A stretch of 18,850 nt of DNA. It comes from Chitinophagaceae bacterium UBA2793. Its GTDB lineage: Bacteria; Bacteroidota; Bacteroidia; Chitinophagales; Chitinophagaceae. The translations under genes and the position numbers were made by a program. The stretch is taken from the NCBI GenBank assembly GCA_002352045.1, contig DEHT01000071.1, positions 92,822 through 111,671 of the forward strand. The letters are read 5' to 3'. The notes beneath the pieces were generated by a model that was not told the origin of the DNA, ran no database searches, and saw only the letters and a list, made by a program, of their open reading frames with translations. Shown here piece after piece: positions 7,054-14,535 of the stretch (positions within the stretch are counted from its first letter, which is position 1; each line of letters begins with the position of its first letter).

Positions 7054-7863
7054 ATGATTCACATAGTTTTTAACGAAGCAGATGTTAAAGTGCTCAATGA
7101 AGCAATAGCAATGGATGAAAGCCTGTCAGGTGAAGTAATACAAATAAAAGACGATTATGCAGTTGGTCCTTTGTACAATATTTATGTAGGCGAAGGAATG
7201 CAAGCCCGAAGAGATTGGTGGAGTGATGTGTTGGCCGGCGGCGACCTCGATGGTAAAGCAAATACTGATGAGGTGAACGACCAAAAAACCATTGCCGAAG
7301 TTGTAGGTAATCTTCGACGCAACGAAGACGAACAGCTATGGATTTGGGCTGCACAAAACAAACATGATGTGTGCGGTTATTATTGGCTATTGCATTATGT
7401 AAAAGAATTTCAGGGTAGGGTGCAAATTCTTTATTTAAACAATCTTCCTTTCTTTAACGATAAAGGGCAAATTTTTTATCCAAACTGGCTGCACGAAATT
7501 CCGGCGAAGGAATTTTTAAAAGCAAAAAAGCTGGCAAGAGAAATTACGCCGAGTGAGTTTGAAGTGGATCCTGACGAATGGACGAAGTTGTGTAACGAAA
7601 TAAAGGGTGTTCGTATTTTAGATGGCGGTAAAAAGTTGCTGCAACAGGATTATGATTTTTATGATGGGGAGTTAAAAAAGTTTGTTACCGCCGATTGGCA
7701 AAAAGCCAATAAGGTAATTCATAACTTTTTATCCAAAGCAAAGCATACAACCGGCGATATGTACCTGCTATGGCGATTAAAAAACATGATAGCCCAGGAA
7801 CTATTTGATGTGCAAGGAAAGTTAGGTGCTATGAAAGATTTTGAAATAAAAACGAAGGCATAA
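7054..7863 (+). CDS. DUF1835 domain-containing protein
   Basis: A 269-aa protein. The N-terminal part (HIVFNEADVKVLNEAI, then ARRDWWSDVL near residue 50) matches what I recall of the DUF1835 family. The C-terminal half, with DDYDFYDGEL-like acidic/aromatic segments and a helix around MYLLWRLKNMI, resembles DUF3658, which often follows DUF1835. The biochemical role of these domains is unknown. The frame extends upstream to a TTG at 6967, giving an unrelated hydrophobic leader; the ATG at 7054 is chosen because the domain starts exactly there and a promoter box lies between the two. Its position between parE and parC is probably incidental, and a link to DNA supercoiling is not shown. Confidence 0.8.
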   Translation: MIHIVFNEADVKVLNEAIAMDESLSGEVIQIKDDYAVGPLYNIYVGEGMQARRDWWSDVLAGGDLDGKANTDEVNDQKTIAEVVGNLRRNEDEQLWIWAAQNKHDVCGYYWLLHYVKEFQGRVQILYLNNLPFFNDKGQIFYPNWLHEIPAKEFLKAKKLAREITPSEFEVDPDEWTKLCNEIKGVRILDGGKKLLQQDYDFYDGELKKFVTADWQKANKVIHNFLSKAKHTTGDMYLLWRLKNMIAQELFDVQGKLGAMKDFEIKTKA

Positions 7864-7957
7864 TTGGAAGAGCGCAGGTTTTTATGATAATTATGATTTT
7901 TAAAACTAAGACAAATCAATTTTAGATTGTAAAACATTGTACTATTATTAATAAGTA

Positions 7958-10471
7958 ATGAGTAAGAAAATTAAAGAAGATTATAGCCATTCCGATTCCG
8001 GTGTTAGTGGCCAATATAAAACCTGGTTTTTAGATTATGCAAGCTATGTAATATTAGAGCGGGCTGTGCCTGCAATTGAAGATGGATTAAAACCTGTTCA
8101 GCGCCGTATTCTTCATAGCATGAAGGAAATGGACGATGGGCGTTTTAATAAAGTGGCCAATATTATTGGGCAAAGCATGCAATACCATCCACACGGCGAT
8201 GCCAGTATTGGCGATGCATTGGTGAATATGGGCCAAAAAGATTTGCTCATAGAAACGCAGGGAAACTGGGGCGATGTACGAACCGGTGATGATGCTGCCG
8301 CTCCAAGATATATTGAAGCACGCCTCAGCAAATTTGCGCTGGACGTAGCTTTCAATAATAAAACCACTGAATGGCAATTGAGTTACGATGGGCGTAAAAA
8401 CGAACCTGTAACCTTGCCCATGAAATTCCCTATGCTGTTGGCACAAGGAGCCGAAGGTATTGCTGTAGGTTTGGCAACAAAAATTTTACCGCACAATTTT
8501 AATGAACTCATTGATGCCAGCATCAAATATTTAAAAGGAAAAAAGTTTGAAATATTCCCCGACTTTCAAACCGGTGGCACCATGGATGCCAGCAATTACA
8601 ACGATGGAAAAAGAGGCGGAAAAATAAGGGTAAGAGCCATTATAGAAGAACAGGATAAAAAAACACTCATCATTAAAAGTGTACCCTTTGGCGTTACTAC
8701 CACCCAATTAATGGAAAGCATTGTAAAAGCCAACGACCAGGGGAAAATAAAAATTAAAAAAGTTACGGATCATACAGCGGCCGACGTGGAAATTTTTGTA
8801 GAGTTGGCTGCGGGTATTAGTCCAGATATTACCATTGATGCGCTCTATGCCTTCACCGATTGTGAAGTGAGCATAAGCCCCAATGCCTGTGTAATTGCAG
8901 ATAATAAGCCCCGGTTTTTGACTGCTAGTGAATTGTTGAGAGCTGCCACAGAAAATACCAAAGAACTGCTAAAAAGGGAGCTCGAAATTAAGTTGGCCGA
9001 ACTCAACGAGAAATGGCATTACACTTCTTTGGAAAAAATATTTTTCGAAGAAAAAATTTATAAAGAACTCGAGAAAAAACACGAAACATGGGACAAAGTA
9101 TTGGAGGCTATTGACAAAGCTTTTGTGCCTTTTAAAAAACAACTCAAAAGAGACATTACCAGGGAAGATATTATTAAACTAACGGAAAAGCCTGTACGCC
9201 GAATTTATAAATTGGATATTGATGAACTCAATGAGCAAATAAAAGGTTTGGAAAACGAGATAAAGCAGGTGAAACACGATTTGGAGCATTTAACCGAATT
9301 CGCCATTGCATATTATGAGAACCTGTTAAAAAAATATGGAAAAGGCCGTGAGCGTAAAACCGAAATAAAGCAGTTTGATGTAATACAGGCAAAAACCGTT
9401 GCCATTGCCAACATTAAATTTTATGCCAATTTAGCCGATGGTTTTGTGGGTACAGGTTTAAAGAAAGACGAATTTATTACCGAAGTAAGCGAACTCGACG
9501 ATATTATTGCATTCACCAAAGGAGGTATAATGAAAGTGGTGAAAGTGAGCGATAAAACTTTTATAGGTAAAGACATTCTGCATGTAGCAGTATTTCAAAA
9601 AAGCGACGATAGAACTACCTACAATATGATTTATGTAGATGGTAAAACGGGTGTAAGCTATGCCAAGCGTTTTAATGTAACCGGCATTACCCGAGATAAG
9701 GAATATGATTTAACCAAGGGTAGTGAAAAAAGCCGGGTACATTATTTAAGTGTGAATGCCAATGGGGAAGCAGAAATTGTAAAAATTGTGCTAAGTCCCA
9801 ATTGCAATGCCAAGAAGAAAGAGCTGGAGTTTTATTTTGAAGAAATGGAAATAAAGGGCAGAGGCAGTATTGGCAACCAGGTAACTAAGTATCCAATAAA
9901 ATCGGTGAAGTTTAAAGAAGCAGGCCGTTCTACTTTGGATGCAAAAAAACTTTGGTTCGATGATAAGTTTGGCCGGTTGAATGTTGATGATAAAGGAATT
10001 TATCTGGGTAAGTTTGAAGCCGAAGACAGGCTGCTGGTAATTTACAACGATGGTAATTACGAAATAGTGGACCAGGAACTCACCCAAAGATTTGATGTAG
10101 AAAAAATTTTACTCATTGAAAAGTTTGAGGCCGACAAAGTAATTACAGCCGTTTATCTCGATAATGAAAAACTGCAGTACAACGTAAAACGATTTAAAAT
10201 AGAAACCAGTACCCTGCACAGCAAATTCTTTTTTATTAAAGAGGGCAAGGGCAATATGCTGGAAACCGTTACCACCGAAGCTACGCCTATATTAAAAGTA
10301 GCCAGTGGCCGTGGAGCACAAATTAAAAGTGCTAAATTTAAAATAGCCAATATGGTTGAGGTTATGGGTTGGAAAGCAGTGGGAGCAAAGCTGGTTGATT
10401 ATAGTAAATCTGTAGAAATGGAATGGGAAAAGCCCGTTGAAGATGGAGCACAGGCTGCATTGTTTGAATAA
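7958..10471 (+). CDS. parC: DNA topoisomerase IV subunit A
   Basis: The 837-aa DNA-breaking subunit of topoisomerase IV, partner of ParE. The N-terminal winged-helix core contains RAVPAIEDGLKPVQRRIL (35-52), HPHGDASIGDAL (77-88) and the catalytic tyrosine Y118 in AAPRYIEARLS. The tower and coiled-coil gate follow, with a charged helical stretch at about 340-450. The C-terminal region (about 490-825) contains repeated beta-propeller-like blades such as TKGGIMKVVKVS and LWFDDKFGRLNVDDKG. The gyrase-specific Q-R-R-G-G-K-G box is absent, which supports topoisomerase IV. At the position equivalent to E. coli ParC Ser80 the residue is Ala82, and Glu84 corresponds to Asp86. No TAnnTTTG box was found in the 94-base upstream spacer. 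Confidence 0.92.
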   Translation: MSKKIKEDYSHSDSGVSGQYKTWFLDYASYVILERAVPAIEDGLKPVQRRILHSMKEMDDGRFNKVANIIGQSMQYHPHGDASIGDALVNMGQKDLLIETQGNWGDVRTGDDAAAPRYIEARLSKFALDVAFNNKTTEWQLSYDGRKNEPVTLPMKFPMLLAQGAEGIAVGLATKILPHNFNELIDASIKYLKGKKFEIFPDFQTGGTMDASNYNDGKRGGKIRVRAIIEEQDKKTLIIKSVPFGVTTTQLMESIVKANDQGKIKIKKVTDHTAADVEIFVELAAGISPDITIDALYAFTDCEVSISPNACVIADNKPRFLTASELLRAATENTKELLKRELEIKLAELNEKWHYTSLEKIFFEEKIYKELEKKHETWDKVLEAIDKAFVPFKKQLKRDITREDIIKLTEKPVRRIYKLDIDELNEQIKGLENEIKQVKHDLEHLTEFAIAYYENLLKKYGKGRERKTEIKQFDVIQAKTVAIANIKFYANLADGFVGTGLKKDEFITEVSELDDIIAFTKGGIMKVVKVSDKTFIGKDILHVAVFQKSDDRTTYNMIYVDGKTGVSYAKRFNVTGITRDKEYDLTKGSEKSRVHYLSVNANGEAEIVKIVLSPNCNAKKKELEFYFEEMEIKGRGSIGNQVTKYPIKSVKFKEAGRSTLDAKKLWFDDKFGRLNVDDKGIYLGKFEAEDRLLVIYNDGNYEIVDQELTQRFDVEKILLIEKFEADKVITAVYLDNEKLQYNVKRFKIETSTLHSKFFFIKEGKGNMLETVTTEATPILKVASGRGAQIKSAKFKIANMVEVMGWKAVGAKLVDYSKSVEMEWEKPVEDGAQAALFE

Positions 10472-10512
10472 GTGTTTATTTCTTATTGAAAGCTGGTTGT
10501 GTGTTTTTTTTA

Positions 10513-10545
10513 TTGGGATGTTTAGTATGGTATAAAATACTTTTC
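10513..10545 (+). promoter_or_regulatory. Candidate promoter of the DUF4442-GNAT-nnr-SGNH operon
   Basis: TTG at 10513-10515 and TACTTTTC at 10538-10545 are separated by 22 bases. The -7 box differs from TAnnTTTG at the last base and the spacing is slightly long. The box ends 17 bases before the ATG of the first gene. Confidence 0.4.
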
Positions 10546-10562
10546 GAAACATAATTTTATTA

Positions 10563-11090
10563 ATGTCTATTTACCGGAAATTATTAACTACAGGTTCAAA
10601 GTTTATAGGTGCTCATAAACTTTTAAAAGTTGGCCTCAATCTCTCGCCCATGTATAAGCGAAGCACAGCCAAAGTAGTTTCCATTTCGGAAGATATGTTG
10701 CATATTACAATTAAACTACCCATAAGTTATAAGAACAGAAATTATATGAATAGCATTTTTGGAGGTAGTATGTTTGCTGCGGTGGATCCCATTCCAATGA
10801 TGCAGTTTATAAACTTATTGGGCAACAATTATGTGGTTTGGGATAAATCGGCAGAAATAATTTTTAAACAACCGGCTCACGAAGATTTGTATGCAAGTTT
10901 TGATTGTACCAAAGAGGAGATTGACAAAATTAAAGAACGAATAAAAAAAGAAAACAGCATACTTATTGTAAAAGAAACTTTACTTACCAATAAAAAAGGT
11001 ACAGTGATATATTGCCGGGTGAACAAAACCATTTATATAGCCGACAAAACCTACTTTAAAAACCGCAAGGCATTAAAAGAGGTGCAATAA
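10563..11090 (+). CDS. DUF4442 hotdog-fold protein (thioesterase-like)
   Basis: A 175-aa protein assigned to DUF4442, a branch of the hotdog superfamily related to PaaI thioesterases. Seen in the sequence are a beta strand followed by YMNSIFGGSMFAAVDPIPMMQFINLLG at about 60-86, which fits the hotdog 'sausage' helix, and a later strand with the aromatic-containing KSAEIIFKQPAHEDLYASF. Some hotdog proteins hydrolyse acyl-CoA; whether this one does is unknown. It is the first gene of a tight four-gene run, 7 bases ahead of the GNAT gene. Confidence 0.75.
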   Translation: MSIYRKLLTTGSKFIGAHKLLKVGLNLSPMYKRSTAKVVSISEDMLHITIKLPISYKNRNYMNSIFGGSMFAAVDPIPMMQFINLLGNNYVVWDKSAEIIFKQPAHEDLYASFDCTKEEIDKIKERIKKENSILIVKETLLTNKKGTVIYCRVNKTIYIADKTYFKNRKALKEVQ

Positions 11091-11097
11091 CCAATAA

Positions 11098-11640
11098 ATG
11101 ATAAACCTACAGCCAAACTTAGAAAACGAAAAAGCAATACTGTTTCCTTTGCAGCCCAGTGACTTTGAGGAACTGTATGTCGTAGCATCGGATCCCAAAA
11201 TATGGGAACAGCACCCCAATAAAAACAGGTGGAAAAGAGAAGTGTTTCAAACTTTTTTTGAGGGAGCAATGCAAAGTGGCGGAGCTTTTAAAGTAGTAGA
11301 TAAAGCTACGGGCAAAGCGGCAGGTTCTACAAGATTTTACAATTACAATAATACAGAAAAGAGTATTTTAATTGGATATTCATTTTATGGCACTTCGTAT
11401 TGGGGTACAGGCTTAAATAAATCAGTAAAAGCAATGATGCTGCATTATATTTTTCCCTTTGTGAACACAGTACATTTCCATATTGGTGCTTTTAATCTTC
11501 GTTCGCAAATTGCCATTGAAAGAATAGGCGCAAAAAAAACAGGAGAAATAGAAGTGGCCTATCATGGAGAAGATACCCAACTGAATTTTATTTACAGCAT
11601 CACAAAAGAAGATTGGTTGAAGTTAAATAAGCCTTTATAA
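11098..11640 (+). CDS. GNAT-family N-acetyltransferase (RimJ/RimL-like)
   Basis: A 180-aa protein with the arrangement of RimJ/RimL-type acetyltransferases: LFPLQPSDFEELYVVASDPKIWEQHP at 15-40, a strand with GKAAGSTRFY at 72-81, the acetyl-CoA pyrophosphate loop YWGTGLNK at 101-108, and the family's NLRSQIAIERIGAKKTGEI at 133-151. It would transfer an acetyl group from acetyl-CoA to a small molecule or a protein N-terminus; the substrate is not evident. It begins 7 bases after the DUF4442 gene and is followed after 27 bases by nnr. Confidence 0.85.
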   Translation: MINLQPNLENEKAILFPLQPSDFEELYVVASDPKIWEQHPNKNRWKREVFQTFFEGAMQSGGAFKVVDKATGKAAGSTRFYNYNNTEKSILIGYSFYGTSYWGTGLNKSVKAMMLHYIFPFVNTVHFHIGAFNLRSQIAIERIGAKKTGEIEVAYHGEDTQLNFIYSITKEDWLKLNKPL

Positions 11641-11667
11641 AAAGATGGCTTATTACTAACTTTAAGT

Positions 11668-13143
11668 GTGAAAATATTTTCTGCACCGCAAATAAATGAA
11701 TGGGATCAGTTTACCATTGCCTCAGAGCCTATAACATCTTTGGGTTTAATGGAAAGGGCAGCCAATGCCTGTGTTGCCTGGCTTTTGCATCACTATCCCT
11801 CTAAAGATTTTTATATTTTTTGCGGCCCGGGCAACAATGGCGGTGATGGTTTGGCAATTGCAAGACAGCTTCATCATCATAATTTAATGGTAAGTGTGTT
11901 TGTCATTCCTTCTGCCAAACATAGTTTTGATTTTGACGCCAACCTTCAGCAGTTGCCCCTTGCCGTTAGCCATATTAATTCTGCAAACGATTTCCCCGAA
12001 ATAAAAAACAACGCTATAATTATTGATGCACTTTTTGGTACAGGGCTTAATAAACCATTAACAGGAGTGGTGGCCGAATTGGTTACTTATATTAATTATG
12101 CTGAAGCACCTATCATTAGTATTGACATGCCATCGGGTATGTTTGCCGACCTTACTTCTTGCAACAATACCGTAGTTAAGGCTTTGCACACACTCAGTTT
12201 TCAATGCAATAAACTGGCATTTATGATGACGGAGAATCTTCCATTTACAGGAAAAGTGCAGTTGTTGGATATTGGGCTTCAGCAATCTTATTATCATTCA
12301 ACCGAAACCGACTTATTTACGATTGATGCGCCTTTGATAAAAGAAATTTATAAACCCAGAAAGAATTGGGTTCATAAATACAATGTAGGCCATGCATTAA
12401 TTTATGCAGGAAGCAAAACCATGATGGGCGCTGCTTTGCTTTGCAGTAAAGCCTGTTTAAGAGCAGGAGCAGGATTGGTTAGTTTGCATGTAGCCGAAGC
12501 ACAAATGCAGGTTTTGCATTCAGCAATACCCGAAGTAATAGCAACCGATGAAAATAATTTTAGGGTTGCTTCGCAAAAGAAAAACTGTATTGTTTTTGGC
12601 CCCGGGCTTTATGTAAACGAAAGCAATCATTCTTTATTAAAAACCATTTTACTAGAATGGGTCGGCAATCTTTTGATAGATGCTTCGGGACTTGAAATGT
12701 TGAAAGACCATTTAACCTTGTTGAAAAAAAGGCCGGCACTGCAAACCGTTTTAACACCTCATGCCGGTGAGTTTGATAAGTTGTTTGGAAAATGCAACAA
12801 CGACTTTGATAGGTTTGTATTGGCAATACAAAAAGCCAAAGAGTACGGAGTTATAATTGTTTTAAAAGGGCCGCATACTTTAGTTGCTTGTCCCGACGGA
12901 AAAGCATTTTTCAATACATCCGGTAATAGTGGTATGGCCACTGCAGGAACTGGTGATGTACTGGCCGGTATTATTGCAGGGTTAATGGCGCAACATTACC
13001 AGGCAAAAGAAGCCTGCATTTTGGGAGTGTACCTTCATGGGCTTGCAGGCGACAAGGCGGCTGCACATTTTTCAAAAGAAGCTATGATAGCATCCGATAT
13101 TATTGAAAACCTGGGTGTCGCTTTTTCAACTATCACTATTTAA
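11668..13143 (+). CDS. nnr: Bifunctional NAD(P)H-hydrate epimerase / ADP-dependent dehydratase
   Basis: This 491-aa enzyme repairs hydrated NADH and NADPH. Its N-terminal YjeF domain epimerises R-NAD(P)HX to the S form, and its C-terminal ribokinase-like domain dehydrates S-NAD(P)HX with ADP. The epimerase half (1-215) shows FCGPGNNGGDGLAIARQL at 51-68 and DALFGTGL at 120-127. The dehydratase half (225-491) shows GAGLVSLH at 267-274, TPHAGEF at 363-369, KGPHT at 400-404 and the nucleotide-binding AGTGDVLAG at 426-434. The full-length fusion appears intact. The start is GTG at 11668-11670, which gives the usual short N-terminus MKIFSAPQINEWD; no better ATG exists in frame. It is the third gene of the operon, and the SGNH gene follows after 2 bases. 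Confidence 0.93.
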   Translation: MKIFSAPQINEWDQFTIASEPITSLGLMERAANACVAWLLHHYPSKDFYIFCGPGNNGGDGLAIARQLHHHNLMVSVFVIPSAKHSFDFDANLQQLPLAVSHINSANDFPEIKNNAIIIDALFGTGLNKPLTGVVAELVTYINYAEAPIISIDMPSGMFADLTSCNNTVVKALHTLSFQCNKLAFMMTENLPFTGKVQLLDIGLQQSYYHSTETDLFTIDAPLIKEIYKPRKNWVHKYNVGHALIYAGSKTMMGAALLCSKACLRAGAGLVSLHVAEAQMQVLHSAIPEVIATDENNFRVASQKKNCIVFGPGLYVNESNHSLLKTILLEWVGNLLIDASGLEMLKDHLTLLKKRPALQTVLTPHAGEFDKLFGKCNNDFDRFVLAIQKAKEYGVIIVLKGPHTLVACPDGKAFFNTSGNSGMATAGTGDVLAGIIAGLMAQHYQAKEACILGVYLHGLAGDKAAAHFSKEAMIASDIIENLGVAFSTITI

Positions 13144-13145
13144 AA

Positions 13146-13919
13146 ATGAAGGCAATTAAACGAATTGTATTATTTATTCTTGTTGCAAGCACATTAATGT
13201 TTGCCGCTCATTTGTACCAACGGCTTTCTTTTGCTTCACCCAAAAAATATTTTCCTATTAATTCATTTGAAAAAGATTCAACCTTAAGCATTGGCATTAT
13301 TGGCGACAGTTGGGTATCGTACCAAAAACTCGACAGTTTACTTTCTGCTTCTTTATTAAAAAAAAGTATCCACAGCAACATTATTTCGGCGGGGAAAGAT
13401 GGTGCCCGAACAAAACAAATTTATCAAAGCATATTTAACGATGATACTGCATCTTTTTCTTGCAAAACAATAATTGAAAAGCAACCACGGTTTTGTATAG
13501 TAATTGCAGGAGTAAACGATGCTCAATCTTTCACCGGCGCAGGCAACTATGCCCATCACATAATTTTGATAGTACAAACATTGTTGCATTATAATATTAA
13601 GCCGGTATTGGTTGAGCTACCGGTTTTTGATGTAGAAAAAGCGCAGCAGCATATTGGATGGTACAGGCAGTTAAGAAATAAAGTTTGTTCCATACTCAAC
13701 AATGAACAATTAAATAATATTGCTGTTTATCGGCAGAAACTTCAAAATGAATTAGAAGAGAAAAACCTCTTAAATAAAATTATAAAGGTTGAGTTTGATA
13801 CATTGTGCAAAGATTTTGAACAATGTCATTATCTGTATAGAGACGCCTTGCATTTGAATAAAGAAGGGAATCAAAAATTAGTTGAATTACTTTCTAAAAC
13901 TATAATAGCGTATAAATAA
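13146..13919 (+). CDS. SGNH/GDSL-type hydrolase, membrane-anchored or secreted
   Basis: A 257-aa protein with an N-terminal hydrophobic helix (about 7-22) that should direct it to the periplasm or anchor it. The SGNH blocks are present in order: nucleophile in IIGDSWVSY (S55), the block II Gly in SAGKDGAR (82-87), GVND with N124, and the D233-A-L-H236 pair in the block V motif DALHLNKEGNQKL. Such enzymes hydrolyse esters of lipids or acetylated sugars; the substrate is not evident. It is the last gene of the operon and its stop codon abuts a bidirectional terminator. Confidence 0.82.
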   Translation: MKAIKRIVLFILVASTLMFAAHLYQRLSFASPKKYFPINSFEKDSTLSIGIIGDSWVSYQKLDSLLSASLLKKSIHSNIISAGKDGARTKQIYQSIFNDDTASFSCKTIIEKQPRFCIVIAGVNDAQSFTGAGNYAHHIILIVQTLLHYNIKPVLVELPVFDVEKAQQHIGWYRQLRNKVCSILNNEQLNNIAVYRQKLQNELEEKNLLNKIIKVEFDTLCKDFEQCHYLYRDALHLNKEGNQKLVELLSKTIIAYK

Positions 13920-13947
13920 AAAGAAGCCGTAAAAAACAGCTTCTTTT
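13919..13947. terminator. Bidirectional terminator between the SGNH gene and tRNA-Pro
   Basis: AAAAGAAGC (13919-13927) pairs with GCTTCTTTT (13939-13947) around an 11-base A-rich loop. Both sides end in A/T runs, so the hairpin can stop the plus-strand operon and the minus-strand tRNA. It starts at the last base of the SGNH stop codon. Confidence 0.75.
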
Positions 13948-13954
13948 AATTTTG

Positions 13955-14028
13955 TCGGGACGACTGGATTCGAACCAGCGACCACACGCCCCCCAGACGT
14001 GTGCGCTACCGGGCTGCGCTACGTCCCG
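13955..14028 (-). tRNA. tRNA-Pro (anticodon GGG)
   Basis: A full cloverleaf on the minus strand, 74 bases. The acceptor stem is CGGGACG/CGTCCCG with discriminator A. The D-arm is GCGC/GCGC, and the anticodon stem CACGT/GCGTG closes the loop CTGGGGG with U33 and anticodon GGG. The T-arm is GCTGG/CCAGT with TTCGAAT. The 3' CCA is not encoded (the next bases are CAA). It reads CCC and CCU proline codons. Confidence 0.95.
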
Positions 14029-14034
14029 AATTTT

Positions 14035-14042
14035 TTCGGGAC
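14035..14042 (-). repeat. Leader copy of the acceptor 3' strand upstream of tRNA-Pro
   Basis: On the minus strand, GTCCCGAA at 14042-14035 lies a few bases before the tRNA and is complementary to TTCGGGAC at 14030-14023, which contains the 5' acceptor strand. The 8-bp hairpin with a T-rich (A-rich in the RNA) 4-base loop would compete with the tRNA acceptor stem in the primary transcript. Confidence 0.6.
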
Positions 14043-14044
14043 TG

Positions 14045-14073
14045 CAAATGTAAGGCTTTCGCCCAAAAATCAA
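14045..14073 (-). promoter_or_regulatory. tRNA-Pro promoter
   Basis: The minus strand reads TTG (14073-14071), 18 bases, then TACATTTG (14052-14045), a perfect TAnnTTTG box. Transcription would begin near 14040, about 10 bases before the mature tRNA. Confidence 0.75.
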
Positions 14074-14131
14074 AAAAACTATTAAACGAAACAGTTTTAT
14101 ATTATTGACTAACGACTTGTACTATTAGATT

Positions 14132-14139
14132 TAAATTTG
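14132..14139 (+). promoter_or_regulatory. Orphan promoter -7 box (plus strand)
   Basis: TAAATTTG matches TAnnTTTG exactly. TTG triplets lie upstream at 14105-14107 and 14117-14119, but at non-ideal spacing (24 and 12 bases). The box would drive a transcript of about 130 bases ending at the terminator at 14235-14273. Confidence 0.4.
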
Positions 14140-14144
14140 ATATT

Positions 14145-14273
14145 TTATAAAATTGATATTTCTTACTATCCTGGCTCAGAATCAAGGAACTGAATTTTAG
14201 TTTACAGTAGTACAAATGAACCACATAGCTGATTCCGACAAAAGGGCTGTAATCTTTTGTCGGGCTCTTTTTT
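14145..14273 (+). ncRNA. Candidate small non-coding RNA
   Basis: The segment lies between a perfect -7 box (14132-14139) and a strong intrinsic terminator, and contains no credible protein gene. Short internal pairings are possible: ACTG at 14189-14192 with CAGT at 14205-14208, enclosed by GAATCA at 14179-14184 with TGATTC at 14230-14235. I recognise no known RNA family. Existence and boundaries are inference. Confidence 0.4.
14235..14273 (+). terminator. Strong intrinsic terminator without an annotated gene
   Basis: The perfect 10-bp stem CCGACAAAAG (14235-14244) / CTTTTGTCGG (14254-14263) with a 9-base loop is followed by GCTC and six T residues (14268-14273). There is no plus-strand protein gene between it and the convergent SGNH/tRNA terminator. 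Confidence 0.75.
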
Positions 14274-14275
14274 GG

Positions 14276-14303
14276 GTACTTTTTTGGAGAAGCAAAAAAG
14301 TAC
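14276..14303. repeat. Perfect 11-bp inverted repeat
   Basis: GTACTTTTTTG (14276-14286) and CAAAAAAGTAC (14293-14303) flank the 6-base centre GAGAAG. It follows the orphan terminator by two bases. I have an impression of similar elements dispersed in Bacteroidota intergenic regions, but cannot verify it here. Confidence 0.7.
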
Positions 14304-14506
14304 AAAACATGCTGTAGGCTTCAGAATGCAACAAAATGAATACGTCTAAATTGAAAAGCTAAAAATTTAATATGCAGAAATGAAAAATCTACTTAACACA
14401 AAACTTTTCATCTTTAATTAATGTTAGTGTGATATATGGTTAGGCCAAACTTGTCCCGAGAGCGAAGCGAATTATGGATGAAATTGGTCTTTTAAACAAA
14501 AATTCC
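14304..14506. other. Intergenic stretch downstream of the DUF4846 gene
   Basis: I see no gene, promoter box or clear structure in this A/T-rich stretch. It completes the roughly 500-base gene-free region between tRNA-Pro and the DUF4846 lipoprotein gene. Confidence 0.5.
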
Positions 14507-14524
14507 TATTCGTTGGAACGAATA
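14507..14524 (-). terminator. Probable terminator of the DUF4846 lipoprotein gene
   Basis: An 18-base palindrome (TATTCGTT, GG, AACGAATA) begins 11 bases after the stop codon. On the minus strand it can fold into a 7-bp stem with loop TCCA and is followed within four bases by a short T run (14504-14500). It could alternatively be a protein-binding palindrome. Confidence 0.45.
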
Positions 14525-14535
14525 TCAAATCGATA

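Noticed and set aside
14168..14179. ATCCTGGCTCAG, identical to the conserved 5' end of 16S rRNA
   Set aside because: Only twelve bases match; the flanking sequence does not resemble 16S rRNA on either side, so it is taken as chance (or part of the candidate small RNA).
14216..14317. Short frame beginning ATG at 14216 in the tRNA-lipoprotein spacer
   Set aside because: It runs through the terminator hairpin and the inverted repeat, so its codons reflect those structures, not a protein.
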